From the NCBI GenBank assembly GCA_033085395.1, contig JANQBS010000142.1, forward strand, positions 40,784 through 104,783: 64,000 nucleotides of DNA, written 5' to 3'. The notes beneath the pieces were generated by a model. The model was not told the DNA's origin. It was given only the letters and a program-made list of their open reading frames with translations, and ran no database searches. Positions 11,661 to 21,812 of this stretch are shown piece after piece. The stretch comes from Xanthoparmelia taractica (Eukaryota > Ascomycota > Lecanoromycetes > Lecanorales > Parmeliaceae). Each line of letters opens with the position of its first letter. The stretch's first letter is position 1. The position numbers and the translations under genes were made by a program.

Positions 11661-12511
11661 GTGGGGGGTGTGTGTGTGGGATCGGGTTTATATATAGTTA
11701 GCGCGTGTATGGGTGTATGTATGTATGAATGTGTAAAATGTGTGTATAAATTACTCTCATCTCTACATCATTGATCTGAGAAGAATTGATAAAGTCGGTG
11801 AAAGAATGTATGTATATCCTTTGGGGAACCAAAGCACCTCTTCTTATCTACTTGTGAATCGATCACGTTCACACAATAAATACGCTCTTGATCCTACAAA
11901 CTTCCCCCCTTCCCCCCTCCCCAAAATTCTCTCCCTCGCCCTTTTACGTGCATACGAGCATCTTGTATCTGTATCATTGATCTTTGTGAACAATTGGTAG
12001 GATTGGTGGAGAGTATATGCATACACCCCTCATCTATTACTCAATCTCCCCTTCCCCCCCCCCTCTCGTTCTACTTCCCCCCATCACCGCCCCCTCCAAT
12101 ACACCCTTTCCCTTCTTCCTTCCTATCCCCTTCTCCTTCTCCTTCCCACTCCCACCCCCCTTCCCGCTCGAATCCCTACACATCCCCTCGCTCGCCCAAT
12201 GCCCCTTGCTCGCTTCCCGTTTATGCACCCGCTTCATGAGTTTCTCGGTTGCTTTTCTGTCGAGGGGAGGGAACCACAGCGTTAGCTGCGTTACTCATTT
12301 ATTTGGTTTTGACTTTTCCGAATTGTTTTGGGTGTGGGGGTTTTTAGGGTGGAGGGAGAGAGGGAGGAAAGGGGGAAAAGGGGCCGGGGATGGAAGAGGG
12401 GGAGGGGGAGGGGGAGGGGGAGGGGGGAAGGAGAGAAGATGGAAAAGGGGGAAGAGAGAAAGATGAGTTGAAGTGAGAGGAGGAAAACGCAAAGGGAAAG
12501 GAAAAACAATC
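11661..12511. other. Intergenic spacer between convergent genes with strand-asymmetric tracts
   Basis: The spacer separates the transporter (plus) from the next gene (minus). Positions about 12037-12180 are almost pure pyrimidine. Positions about 12345-12470 are purine-rich, including an almost perfect GGGGGA microsatellite. A TG-rich run lies at about 11660-11755. No coding feature is supported; the open frames here are produced by the low-complexity composition. Confidence 0.6.
12396..12427 (+). repeat. GGGGGA microsatellite with G-quadruplex potential
   Basis: Five consecutive runs of five or six G separated by single A residues lie on the plus strand. Four or more G runs with one-base loops match the consensus of an intramolecular G-quadruplex. 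Confidence 0.85.
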
Positions 12512-13642
12512 TCACCTCTCCCCCCTCATCTCCCTCTCGAACCTCCTCGCCACCTTCCCTCTGCCTTTTCCCCCCATCCTTTCCCCACCCCCCTCACCCG
12601 CCCCCAATCCTTCATCACTAAACTCAAAAATCCTTCTATTAACCAAAAACGAATACGTCTCCCTCACCTGCCCCACCGTCTTCTTATTCTCCTTCGCGAA
12701 AGCATCCATAGATGGCGCGAAGGACGTTTCGATGGCGGAGGCTAGGTTTGCGAGTTGGGCGTGGGTCCATTTTGTGGTGGTGCGGCGGCGAGAAGAAGGG
12801 GGTGGGGGAGTAGGAGGGGGAGGTTGGGGAGGGGGAGGGGATTTTGAGGTTTGTGCGGGGGGGATTGACTTTGGGGTTTGTGATGTGGTGGGAAGGAGTT
12901 GGGCGAAGGGAGCGTGGATGTTTGGTATGGAGGGTTGTTTTAATACCGGTGGTGGTGGATTCCCTGTTGTTGTTGCCGTTATTACTGGGGTTGATGCTGG
13001 TGGTGGCGGTACCGGCGGTGGCGGTTTATAAGCCGGGACGGACCAGAGGAGGCTATTAGTGCTCTTCGGCGGGACAGGATGCTCGCTCGTGCCCGTGTAA
13101 GGTGTCGGTGGTAGCGGAGACGGCCGAGGACGTCGACTGAGGTTCTGGTCGAGGATATCTTTCGCTTTCCGTTTGGCGCCTATGGCGGTTGCGGGCTGGA
13201 TGCTCGTGATCAGAGGGGCATCTTTGGTTGGGATGGAGCCGGCGCATACGAGATGGCGGAAGGCGTTGATGTCGAGGGGGGTTGGCTTTGGGGCATCGTT
13301 GATGGTTGCGGGGAGTAGTGATGTCGAGGGAGTGTCTGCGGTTGCTGCGTTTTGGGGGGTTGATGATATTTGGTCTTTGGGTGCTTGTTGCTCTGGTTGA
13401 GTGGGTGTCAGATATTTGGACTGGCAGCTTGGCTGTGCGTTCGCAGTGTTTTCGGAGCAGGCGGGCGTTATGGCTGTAGAAGCTGTTGGCTTGTCCGCTG
13501 TTGGCGATGTCCGGGACGGGCTTTTGGCGGACGTCCTGGTAGAACCATTGAGTTGGGTCACTGCTGATCTGGTTCTTGTACTACTCTTGGTAGCATTGTC
13601 TTCTTCGTCAGATGAAATATCAACCACTATCTGGACCGACAT
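12512..13642 (-). CDS. Myb/SANT-like protein with N-terminal SUMO-interaction-like motif
   Basis: A single open frame of 376 aa with the ATG at 13642. The N-terminus reads SVQIVVDISSDEEDN: a short hydrophobic core followed by phosphorylatable serines and acids, the layout of a SUMO-interaction motif. The middle is long, disordered, and rich in Pro, Thr and Ser, with poly-Pro runs. Near the C-terminus a helical segment (TKWTHAQLANLASAIETSF, then TVGQVRETYSFLVNRRIF) resembles a Myb/SANT-type trihelix with the tryptophan in place. The tail is Gly/Arg-rich and basic. A nuclear, chromatin-linked role is inference only. I do not recognise a named orthologue. The coding sequence is strongly GC-skewed by the poly-Pro codons, so the reading frame, though long, deserves transcript support. 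Confidence 0.7.
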   Translation of the reverse strand: MSVQIVVDISSDEEDNATKSSTRTRSAVTQLNGSTRTSAKSPSRTSPTADKPTASTAITPACSENTANAQPSCQSKYLTPTQPEQQAPKDQISSTPQNAATADTPSTSLLPATINDAPKPTPLDINAFRHLVCAGSIPTKDAPLITSIQPATAIGAKRKAKDILDQNLSRRPRPSPLPPTPYTGTSEHPVPPKSTNSLLWSVPAYKPPPPVPPPPASTPVITATTTGNPPPPVLKQPSIPNIHAPFAQLLPTTSQTPKSIPPAQTSKSPPPPQPPPPTPPPPSSRRRTTTKWTHAQLANLASAIETSFAPSMDAFAKENKKTVGQVRETYSFLVNRRIFEFSDEGLGAGEGGGERMGGKGRGKVARRFEREMRGER

Positions 13643-14169
13643 CACAGGCTGTAGGCCTTTACCAGGGTTGGCGATCCTGAGCTTTGCGATCTCATAAACC
13701 CTCGAGCGATAGAGGCGAAATCTGCAAACTAGAGCTCCTTAACCGTCGCTGTTCGGGGCAAGGTGAAGAGGTAGCGAGCTATGTGGTTAGAGCCAAGTTG
13801 GTCATATTATTTGGGATTGAGGATTCTAAGAACTCAGAAAACAAAAGATGATAACAGCAAGATATTGTATGATGACAATCCATCCGGCTGGTGCTTTGAT
13901 GCGAGACGCCCGTGCATACACAAAGCATCCAAATCATGGAAGCTCGGAAACCTGCCGAATATGCGCTTTATTGTCATTGTAGCAGAGCTACCATCATCAC
14001 AACAAAGAGCACATGGGCAGTTACAGCTCCCAGCTGTATGTACACTGCGCTGACATTGGCTTGTTATACAATGGACCCTGCTGACCAAGTTGAAACGCTT
14101 CATGCTGATACAAACACAAGGAAGCTGTAATTTTTAGGCTAAGATGGCTGCAAAGAGATCACCTACCGA
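13643..14169. other. Intergenic stretch
   Basis: This contains the promoter of the SANT-like gene and the 3' flank of the Bot1 gene; both are on the minus strand. Short overlapping open frames on both strands show no domain or splice structure. Nothing else is supported. Confidence 0.5.
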
Positions 14170-15542
14170 TCACGCGACCCTCCTGGGAATCTTGATCTGG
14201 CCCTTCTTTCTATCTTCATGCGGCATCCCATACCTCGCGCCTATCCCCATTTTACTCCTCCCAGTAGGTCCTGCACTCTCAACCCGAATATCCTGGAATC
14301 GGAACTCCGACCTCTCCGTCTCTACTTTCCTAATCGTCCTTGCCTCCTTCTCTCTTTTCTTCATCTCTAGTAACTCCTTGCTCTGGAGATCCTTGGCATC
14401 GTTTTCTCTCTGCAACTGGACCCTTTCGTCCCCTTGTTTACCCTCCTTTCTCCATTTCTCCAATTGAACTAATTCAGTATGTGGGACGCGGTCTTCGGCA
14501 GGCATGAGCTCGCGGTCGAATACCTTACCGGCGTCGCGGCGAGTGAAGTGGCGGGATTCGGAAACGGGATGAAAGATCTGAATTTCAGTTGCGCGATGGA
14601 CGGGGAGATCGTTGATTGACTCATGTGGGACGGGATCATTGTCAATATACGGGGTCACGGGAAGCATGCCAAGGACGGCTTTGGCATAGGAGAAAGCGAT
14701 TGGTTTTCCCTAAATTTAAGAGAATCAGCTTTGACACGGGCTTATACGCACATAAAACCGACGGTTGCTATGACAAGAACATATACGGTGTAAGATCAGA
14801 GAATTGTAATTGTTTAGTAACCACAGTGGAAGTCTTCAAGACTAATCGAATTGGTTTTTCTCATCAGAAGATTGGAACAATCCTTTTAGAAAGCAAGAGC
14901 GTCTTCGTCAGAGGGACGTACCTTTTTTTCCCATTCCTTCTCTACGGCCTTCAGTCTGACCACAGCAGCGACCCTATTCATCTCCACACCCAGTCCGGCA
15001 CTGACGTTCCGAACGCTCTGGCCCTTTACCATTACCCTTTCATATATGGCATCCTTCAGCTCTTCGCTCAATACATTCTGACTTCTAAACTGCCGGTTCA
15101 AGGGAAACGGCATTAGATCCTCCGCATTCTCTTTGGGCAGTGATGGCGCTTCCTGCGCTTCCTTAATCATGATTTCTTTGATTTTCTGCGTCTTCTTCGG
15201 TACGATCTCTCCATCTTCATCCACGTCTTCGTCTTCATTTTCTTCTTCTTTCTCTTCCTTCTTGTCCTGGCCGGCCTTCCCCAAAGACCGATTCTTGGCT
15301 CGGATCAGTCTACCATCCCTGTCGTAGGCATTGAGGTAATTCGTAGAGCCAGGGAGTGGATGTCGAAAGGTGGAGCCAGGGCCATTGAGCCAGCGAAACA
15401 TGTCATCGCGTACTCGAGAAGCATGTTGTGGGGTAGAAGTGAATTGTCGAGCGCGTGTCTGGCAGATACATTGGCATCGATGAGAAGGCGACGAGAATAC
15501 TTGAGTTGTCTGTAGATGTGGATGGGGTATTCGCGGTGGCAT
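14170..15542 (-). CDS. Mitochondrial small-ribosomal-subunit protein Bot1/mS45
   Basis: Two exons (15542-14922 and 14709-14170) separated by a 212-nt intron give 386 aa. The N-terminus is basic, Ser/Thr/Gln-rich and free of early acidic residues, as expected of a mitochondrial presequence. It is followed by PGSTNYLNAYDRDGRLIRA, a long Glu/Lys segment, and the conserved blocks PLNRQFRSQNVLSEELKD and GQSVRNVSAGLGVEMNRVAA. The intron is phase 0 and its removal fuses EKEWEKK to GKPIAFSYAKAVLGMLPVTP, typical of the Bot1p family (eukaryotic mitochondrial regulator protein, Mrps35, mS45). In S. pombe Bot1 is needed for respiration through mitoribosome function. The C-terminal part is a charged helix (EKWRKEGKQ...LLEMKKREKEART). 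The position of the phase-0 intron is secure; the start could be elsewhere by a few codons. Confidence 0.88.
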
Positions 15543-16020
15543 CGCCGCAGGATGTGTCCACGATTTGAGCCCTGGGATTTGAAAGTCCCTCCAAACAATC
15601 AAAGCTATGTCAAAAGAATTATATAGCGTCGGAGAGGCTGCAATAAAAGATATGTAGTTGTCTCGGTAGGGGTACTCGTGAATTAGACGGAGATACTTGG
15701 CGCCAAGTCCGGTTACTGCTTTGGCTCCCAAGGAGCATTAAAAATTTCTAACGCTAAGGTAACGTACATGAGCCTTCACATATCGGAATCGTGCTCTGCT
15801 ATGGATTCGTTGTCTTGCATCCCGGAATAAAAGGTTTCATTTACAGATTGAAAGCTCCCAGACTAAAAGACACAACTACGCCAAACGCCGGGGTGCCATC
15901 CTCTTCAATTTCAAGACGAGTCCTTGCGACTCCATTTCGAACCCACGCAATCATGCATCCTATTTTCTCCCCAATGCCTTCCAGGCCTCATCCAATCATT
16001 TGGCACGTTTCGAAACTCGC
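15543..16020. promoter_or_regulatory. Promoter of the Bot1 gene and 3' flank of the BI-1-like gene
   Basis: Both neighbours are on the minus strand. The minus-strand frame continuing upstream of the Bot1 ATG has no similarity to the family and is read as leader. No specific binding site is claimed. Confidence 0.4.
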
Positions 16021-16947
16021 CTAATTGTTTTGCTGACTGTTGAGTATCCTGAGGATGGCGAGGAACAAGTTAATAATGTCCAGGTAAAGGGAGATAGCCG
16101 CAGCAATCTCCTCCTCAACATGATAGTGGCGCATGATAAGCTGGGTGTCCACCAGGATGTATCCACTGAAGATGAGCGCTGCCACTGATCCGTAAATGAG
16201 CTCGGCAGTGCTATTGTAGGGAAAGAAGGCTGCCACGAATCCAAAAAGGATGAGTACCCATAGACCTCCGAATAAGTAAGGCATCCAGTTTGTGAAGTCG
16301 TACTTTGTTTGGCAAGCGAATAAAGTCAGAGCAACAAAGATGCCAGCCGTCAGCACGAGAGCCAAAAGGACAATCCGCGAGTCGTAGAAGGTCACAATGA
16401 CGGATATGGAGTAGGCTTCCAGGAGGGTGAAGCCACTGAGGAAGAGCAGGTTTGTAGGATAGGATTTGCGTTTCCAGAATGTCAAAAGCATGAATCCGAT
16501 GGCGCCAAAGAGGGAGACCCACATCATCCACTGGTTTGATCGGATCCAATTGTAGTAGGATGGACTGAAGTAGGAGATAGAGCTGACGACCATAGTGGCC
16601 AGGATTTGGGCAGTCCTGCACAGGTCAGATTCCATTACAGCTCAGGTTTGGGGGCGTGGGCCAACTTACAGGATGGCGTAGACTTTACGGACGAACTGCA
16701 TGCGGATAGGAAGAGTGGCTTCAGCGACAGAGCCGCCAAACTGTGAGCAGGTCAATAACCGCTTCAGCGTCAGTCGAAGTGCTCTTCTCACCTTGAAGTC
16801 GTCAGGGACATTGTCGTCTTCGCCTCGTGGGGCTCCAAGCATAGGATCACTGGCCTCTGCCTGATATGATGGTGGCGCTTGAGAGTATGACGGCTCGTCG
16901 AATGAGTCGCGCTGAGGAGCCGGCTGGTATTTGGTATTGGCGGCCAT
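16021..16947 (-). CDS. BXI1: Bax inhibitor-1 family membrane protein (Bxi1/LFG-like)
   Basis: Three exons (16947-16792, 16740-16670, 16615-16021) give 273 aa, the usual length for this family. A Pro/Gln/Tyr-rich cytosolic N-terminus (SYSQAPPSYQAEASDP) is followed by VRKVYAILTAQILATMVVSS, the conserved first helix of the BI-1/LFG family, spanning the exon 2/3 junction. About seven hydrophobic helices follow, with the family-typical end YGSVAALIFSGYILVDTQLI and then ISLYLDIINLFLAILRIL. Members sit in the ER, Golgi or vacuole membrane, conduct or modulate calcium release, and limit stress-induced cell death; the yeast member Bxi1/Ybh3 links to the unfolded-protein response. All three splice junctions are supported by frame and by family conservation. 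Confidence 0.93.
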
Positions 16948-17392
16948 CTTTAGGAGCTTCAAAGAAGTTGATGATCGGTGGGAGGATTTGAGGAGGATGG
17001 AAAGTGTCGTCAAGGCGGCGAAGTGGTTTAATCATGCGCCTTTCAGTGCGCTAAACCGTTTTCGGCTGAGACCATTACGAAACGCTGAGTTTATAGAAAG
17101 CCTAACTACACCGTTGAATGGAGGAAGTAGCTTATGTATCAATATTAGATATAGTATTTCACATTTTCGCTATTCTCCAGCTGTCTATATTCGAGAAAGA
17201 CAAGCACGATTTGGTAGAAGGCAGTTCAGGTAATGCTGGAGACACGCCGAAGAGCAGGATGAAATATTATCAACAGCCAGCACATCTCACCGCGGATTTT
17301 CAGTCTCAGGAATTGGGTTGGATCATCTCACCAACCCCACGGTACGGCCTAAACCATTTTACTAGCGCCCAGCTATGCCTTCTGGAAATCTC
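16948..17392. other. Intergenic region between two minus-strand genes
   Basis: This contains the 5' flank of the BI-1-like gene and the 3' flank of the septin gene. The small plus-strand frames are not supported by codon pattern or similarity. Confidence 0.45.
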
Positions 17393-18771
17393 CTAGGCCA
17401 TTCCACCATTGGTATCGTCAATGGCCGTGCTCTGCTCTCTCGTCATACGGCCTTCAGCCTCTCTCAACTGACTCTCACGCGCCAAAAGCTCCTGTCTTTT
17501 CTCATTGATCTCGCGTTGCACCTTGATTTCAATTTCTCGAAGCTTCTCTTCCTCGCGACGTAGTTGTTCCTCCTTGAGGCGCACAGACTGGGAAGCCAGA
17601 TCATCAGGGTTCAACGAGGAGTCACTGTCATTTCCATTAGCTGTCAATCTAGTATTTATCAGTTGGATTGGCCAGACGTACACAGACCCGCCGTCAACGC
17701 TCTTGCTGAGTTTCTCCGTCCGGTAGTTTTCGTATAAGAAGTCGTGAGTGATCTCCTTCAGGTCGGCCAGATGGCTATGTAGCAGTGCGCTCCTAATAGC
17801 GAGAAAATCCGAGTGGCGTGGGTTATCGATCTCTACCACACCCCAAGGATACTGTCTTGCTCGTACTCGTCGTCCACCAATCTCTACCACCTCTTCAGAG
17901 CCTACAATGGCGAAGGGCATCAGACCTCGCAATTCTGCGTTCTCTTCAACAGTGTCCTCATCATCCTCTTCAATATCGTAGGGAAAGTTGTACACGGGTA
18001 TGCGGTAGTGTTCGATATCCTCCATGACCAGCTTCTTCGACTCAGCAAGCTCAGCTGGAGTGAGCGAGTCTGCTTTGCCAATGACGGGAATGACGTTAAC
18101 ACGCGGTGAAAGGCGCCTCATCAATTCGATATCCAATTCGCGAAGACTGCAAGTAGACGTTAGCGAGGGTGCAAGCATTGCCGGGTACACTTATCCATAC
18201 CCATGGCCTGTAGGAGTAATGAAGTAGAGTAGAGCATGTACACGATTGTCTCTGAACCTAGGGTTACGCTTGATGCGTGACTCCTCGGCCAGGATATCGT
18301 CGTATTGTCGTTCAAGATGCCCCACGATCTCTGAAAAGCTTGCTTCGTTGTCAATCTGGTCACCGAACCCAGGCGTATCCACAATTGTCAAAGATATGCG
18401 CGTGCCTTCCTCATCAAGCTCCAGCTCGACAGTGATCGGCTTGATTCTAACGCCATCCTCAATGTGAGCACGCTCTGGGTCGTCGTCGGTGTCTTTGCTC
18501 TGTAGGACACGCTTTCCGCATAATGTATTGACAAAAGTAGTACGTCCTGGAACCCATGTGAATTTAGTACCCATCTCTCGGCCACTTTTCGTTAAAGTGA
18601 GCTGTACCTGTCCCCGAAGCACCACAGACCATCAAGCAAAATTGAATACCCTTTTTCACGTTCTTCTTGCGACGCATCTTGATCTGTGATTTCCTGTTTA
18701 GCATAATGATGCTTCGCCTGTGCTCGAGAAGCGATTGGTAGGACATTTACCGCGTTCAAGTTAGACGACAT
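17393..18771 (-). CDS. Septin, Cdc11/AspA group
   Basis: Five exons are proposed: 18771-18751, 18683-18608, 18546-18201, 18146-17682 and 17624-17393, giving 379 aa. The tiny first exon (MSSNLNA) joins to IKMRRKKNVKKGIQF. The P-loop GASGTGRTT (residues 28-36) has Arg in place of the catalytic Lys, as in Cdc11. DTPGFG (G3) and the long switch, then GKADSLTPAELA (G4) follow. The septin unique element near HSDFLAIRSALLHSHLADLK is intact. The C-terminus is a predicted coiled coil (LKEEQLRREEEKLREIEIKV). Septins polymerise into hetero-oligomeric filaments at septa, hyphal tips and branch sites. The last intron (about 17625-17681) is the least certain: an alternative without it keeps the frame open but inserts about 19 non-conserved residues. 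Confidence 0.92.
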
Positions 18772-19120
18772 GCTGAAGGTTTATATCGAGTCTCCCAAAT
18801 AAGTCGTTGTCTCGGATGGAGAATGTAAGGTAGCAATGTGCTGGAATGCTTCAATTTAATAACTTGCTTTTGCCCAGAAATTTGGTGGGTAAGGTAAAGG
18901 GGTTTCGTCTTGGCGGAATAAGCTGCGGGACGTTTCATTAGCGTCGTTGCGTAGTGTGGAATAAAAAGCCCCGCCAACATCACATGTTTTTCGCGCCATC
19001 ATTTATAAACGTGTAACACAACATGATTGTCTTGTATCTTTCTACTCATGACCTGCCTTTGCAGAGGTTACTTGACTCTCCGTGCGCATCTACTACCATA
19101 CGTATATCAGAGCGCCGGCC
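18772..19120. promoter_or_regulatory. Divergent promoter between septin and PROPPIN genes
   Basis: A 349-base region lies between two divergently transcribed genes. No further gene fits. No specific motif is claimed. Confidence 0.5.
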
Positions 19121-20480
19121 ATGAACACACGCCCAGCAATCGACGAGTCTACAGGGCCCGTTTCTCTTTCTGTAGCTTTCAATCAGGACAATAGCTGTTT
19201 CTCCGTTGGACTCGACACTGGATTTTGTGGTAAGTCTTGAGCAATATCTGCCATCTCGATCCGGAAGGTTGTTGCTGACCGATACCAGTTTTCAGATCAG
19301 AACCATGCGAGCTCCAGGTTTCTCAAGGTATGACTATCAGGCGAACGGACCACACAATCAGACTATCATGGTTGACATTGACCTTGCAGATTTCAATGCG
19401 GGTATTGGTGTGGCGGAGATGCTTGGACGAGCCAATTACATTGCCATAGTGGGAGGAGGGAGACAGCCAAAGTTCCCACAGAACAAGGTTGGTAAGACTC
19501 GGCATGGGACCTCCGTCGATGAGCATACATACTTATCATTTCTTACATAGGTTGTACTATGGGATGATGCGAAGAAGAAAGCCATCTTCAGTCTCGAATT
19601 CCGCTCACAAGTCCATCGCGTAAGGCTTTCCAAATCCCGCATCGTGGTGGCTCTTCAAAACAGCGTCCACCTCTTTGCTTTCTCTTCTCCACCGGAAAAG
19701 CTATCAGTCTTCGAGACCGCCGACAATCCAACGGGGCTTTGCTGCCTTGGATCTAAGATTATAGCGTTCCCTGGACGCACGCCCGGACAAGTACAGATTG
19801 TGGAGATTGGCAACGGAAATGTTAGCATCATACCGGCTCATGGCACGCCACTCAGAGCCTTGGAGCTAAGCCCAGATGGGGAAATAGTGGCAACTGCAAG
19901 CGAAACTGGGACGCTGATACGGGTATTCTCAGCTGCCAATTGCACTCGTCTCGGAGAATTGCGCAGAGGGGTAGACCCCGCAGTCATCTACTCGATCGCT
20001 ATATCACCAAACAGCGCTGTCTTGGCCGTCACTTCTGACAAGTCAACTATGCACATCTTCGACCTGCCCTCTCTAGGTCGGTCTCGCAATGGCTCCATAA
20101 CAAACAGACCCCATCGTAATTCCAACAGCTCCTCCGCGACTGGTGTTGCAGACGAAGGGAACAAGCAGAAATGGGGAATTTTGGGCAAAATACCGCTTCT
20201 ACCTCGGGTCTTTTCAGATGTCTACTCTTTCGCGTCCGCACATTTTGAAACGGACGATGATCCTCAGACAGACCTTGGAAAGAGCGTAACGATGCCGATT
20301 CCAGGCATACCGGGGGGCAAACCTAGGAAGGGTGTCATAGGCTGGAAGGACGACTACACCATCCTCGTCATTGGCGCTGGAAGAGACGGGCGATGGGAAA
20401 AGTTCATTTTAGGCGAAGGAGAGGATGGCAGGAGGCATCTCGTGAGGAACGGATGGAAGAGATATCTAGGGAAGAATTGA
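19121..20480 (+). CDS. PROPPIN, Hsv2/WIPI3-4-like phosphoinositide-binding beta-propeller
   Basis: Four exons (19121-19229, 19289-19327, 19390-19487, 19551-20480) give 391 aa. The opening [19 protein letters not shown], the [20 protein letters not shown] block and the LRRG motif (about residues 219-222) are hallmarks of the PROPPIN family. LRRG, rather than FRRG of Atg18/Atg21, points to the Hsv2 branch (WIPI3/WIPI4 in animals). The two arginines bind PtdIns3P and PtdIns(3,5)P2. Before the last blade lies a Ser/Asn/Arg-rich loop ([14 protein letters not shown]), the membrane-anchoring loop position of this family. The protein is expected on endosomes, vacuole or nucleus-vacuole junction, with a role in (micro)autophagy. 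The third intron has a weak donor (gttggt), but the frame and family sequence (PQNKVVLWDD) support it. Confidence 0.9.
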
Positions 20481-20938
20481 CGTTAGACGAGATGGATCCG
20501 ACCGTTTCGGTTATTCATAGGATATGACCATCCTCCATACAGTATTAGGAAGATGGAGGCTTAGATAGCTTGATAAGCATGGCGGCATGTACCACATTTG
20601 CTGATCTTATGTACAAGGGAATGCGTCCTGCCAGCAGGCTGTCTAGATTTCGACTATGAATGCCTATGAGATTATACATTGCTTTTTTAGGTCCTAGTGC
20701 GTCTGCATGGTTCTCTGTCTTGTGGTTGGAGATTTGTTGTAAAAGCTTTTGACGCAAGACATGGCAGTGCTGCCCCTTTCCCACAGCCATCATTCTTGTG
20801 TTCCAATAGTATGGCAGCCGAAGATTCCACCAGATACCGGCTGAAACCCCTAGCTTAGACTCGTGGTTTCTCATCCCCAAAGCATACACAGTCTGTCGGC
20901 CATAGTCGTAAAGGCATATCTAACGAGGATCATGTTGT
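20481..20938. other. 3' flanks of convergent genes
   Basis: This lies between the PROPPIN gene (plus) and the Ist3 gene (minus), which converge here. A minus-strand open frame (about 20545-20889) shows no domain and most likely is UTR sequence. Confidence 0.45.
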
Positions 20939-21812
20939 TCAAGGGCTTCTCGACCTCCGCCTATGACTATGACTATGACGATGCCCATCGCCATGAACCG
21001 TTCTACGTCGATCGTCCTTCTCCCCATCCGTATCGCTCCTCCTTCGCTCCCGATGATCACGTCTGTGGCTGTGATGGTGACGATGCTTGTGCTTATGTTC
21101 CTTCTTCCTCTTACCCTCTTTCCCCCCACCGTTCAACCTCGCCAGGGCCTGCGCCACCTCCTCCTTCTTCTCCTGCACCAGATACTCCTTCATCGGATCA
21201 TCGTCGTCATGATCTCTGATCAATTTCTGCAGCTCAACCTCCTCTTTAAGCACCGGTCTTCTCTCCTCCTCTTCACTCTCCTCTTCGCTCTCTTCATTGC
21301 CAGCTGCTGAAAACCCCTGCAAGCCTCTCTCCCGCTCCTCCTCCTCGTCGCCGTCCTTCCGCTTGTATCGCGTATGGTCCACCTTCAGCACTCTGCCCAT
21401 GATCGTTGCGCCGCCGAGGTTATCCACCGCGAGGTCCGTGGAGCGCTGGTCTTCATATTTTAAGAATGCGAACCCTTTGCTTTTTCCGGTCTCTTTGTCC
21501 CGGATGAGGTTTATGTAGGTCGGTTCGCCGAATTGGGAGAAGATGGTTAGGACGTCGCCTTCGGAGAGGTCAAAGGGTAGGCCGCCGATGTAGATGTACG
21601 CTGTGTCTCTGGGGAGAGTTAGCTGTTGGTTCCATTAAGCGTGTGGTGGCTGGAGTGGGTACCTATAGTCGGCATGCCAGGATGCTTCTGTGGAGCTGGA
21701 GAAGGCACAGTCAGCCTGGACAAATTTTAAGCGGAGGTAGTAGTGAGCGGGCGTACACTCCGTTTTCTAATTCACGTTTGTTGAGGTTTTGAATCTCGCG
21801 GATGGTGTTCAT
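20939..21812 (-). CDS. IST3: Ist3/Snu17/RBMX2-like U2 snRNP splicing factor
   Basis: Three exons (21812-21757, 21695-21663, 21608-20939) give 252 aa. The N-terminus MNTIREIQNLNKRELENGVS, then EASWHADYRDTAYIYIGGLP, is the invariant opening of Ist3 proteins, and both micro-junctions are fixed by it. One RRM follows: RNP2 YIYIGGL (34-40) and RNP1 KSKGFAFLKY (about 72-81), ending with the ALxxLGG-type helix and VLKVDHTRYK. The tail is long, acidic and then extremely His/Arg/Asp/Ser-rich. Ist3 is the core of the RES complex (Ist3, Bud13, Pml1), which promotes splicing and nuclear retention of pre-mRNA. The second exon is only 33 nt long. The start at 21812 is secure. Confidence 0.93.

Noticed and set aside
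12037..12515. Overlapping Pro-rich and Gly-rich open frames on both strands
   Set aside because: They are produced by pyrimidine and purine tracts; codon content is a single repeated pattern.
12732..13697. Plus-strand frames opposite the SANT-like gene, rich in Gly and Val
   Set aside because: They are antisense shadows of poly-Pro and Thr codons in the minus-strand gene.
20545..20889. Minus-strand frame of 114 codons between two convergent genes
   Set aside because: It has no domain and lies where 3' untranslated regions are expected.
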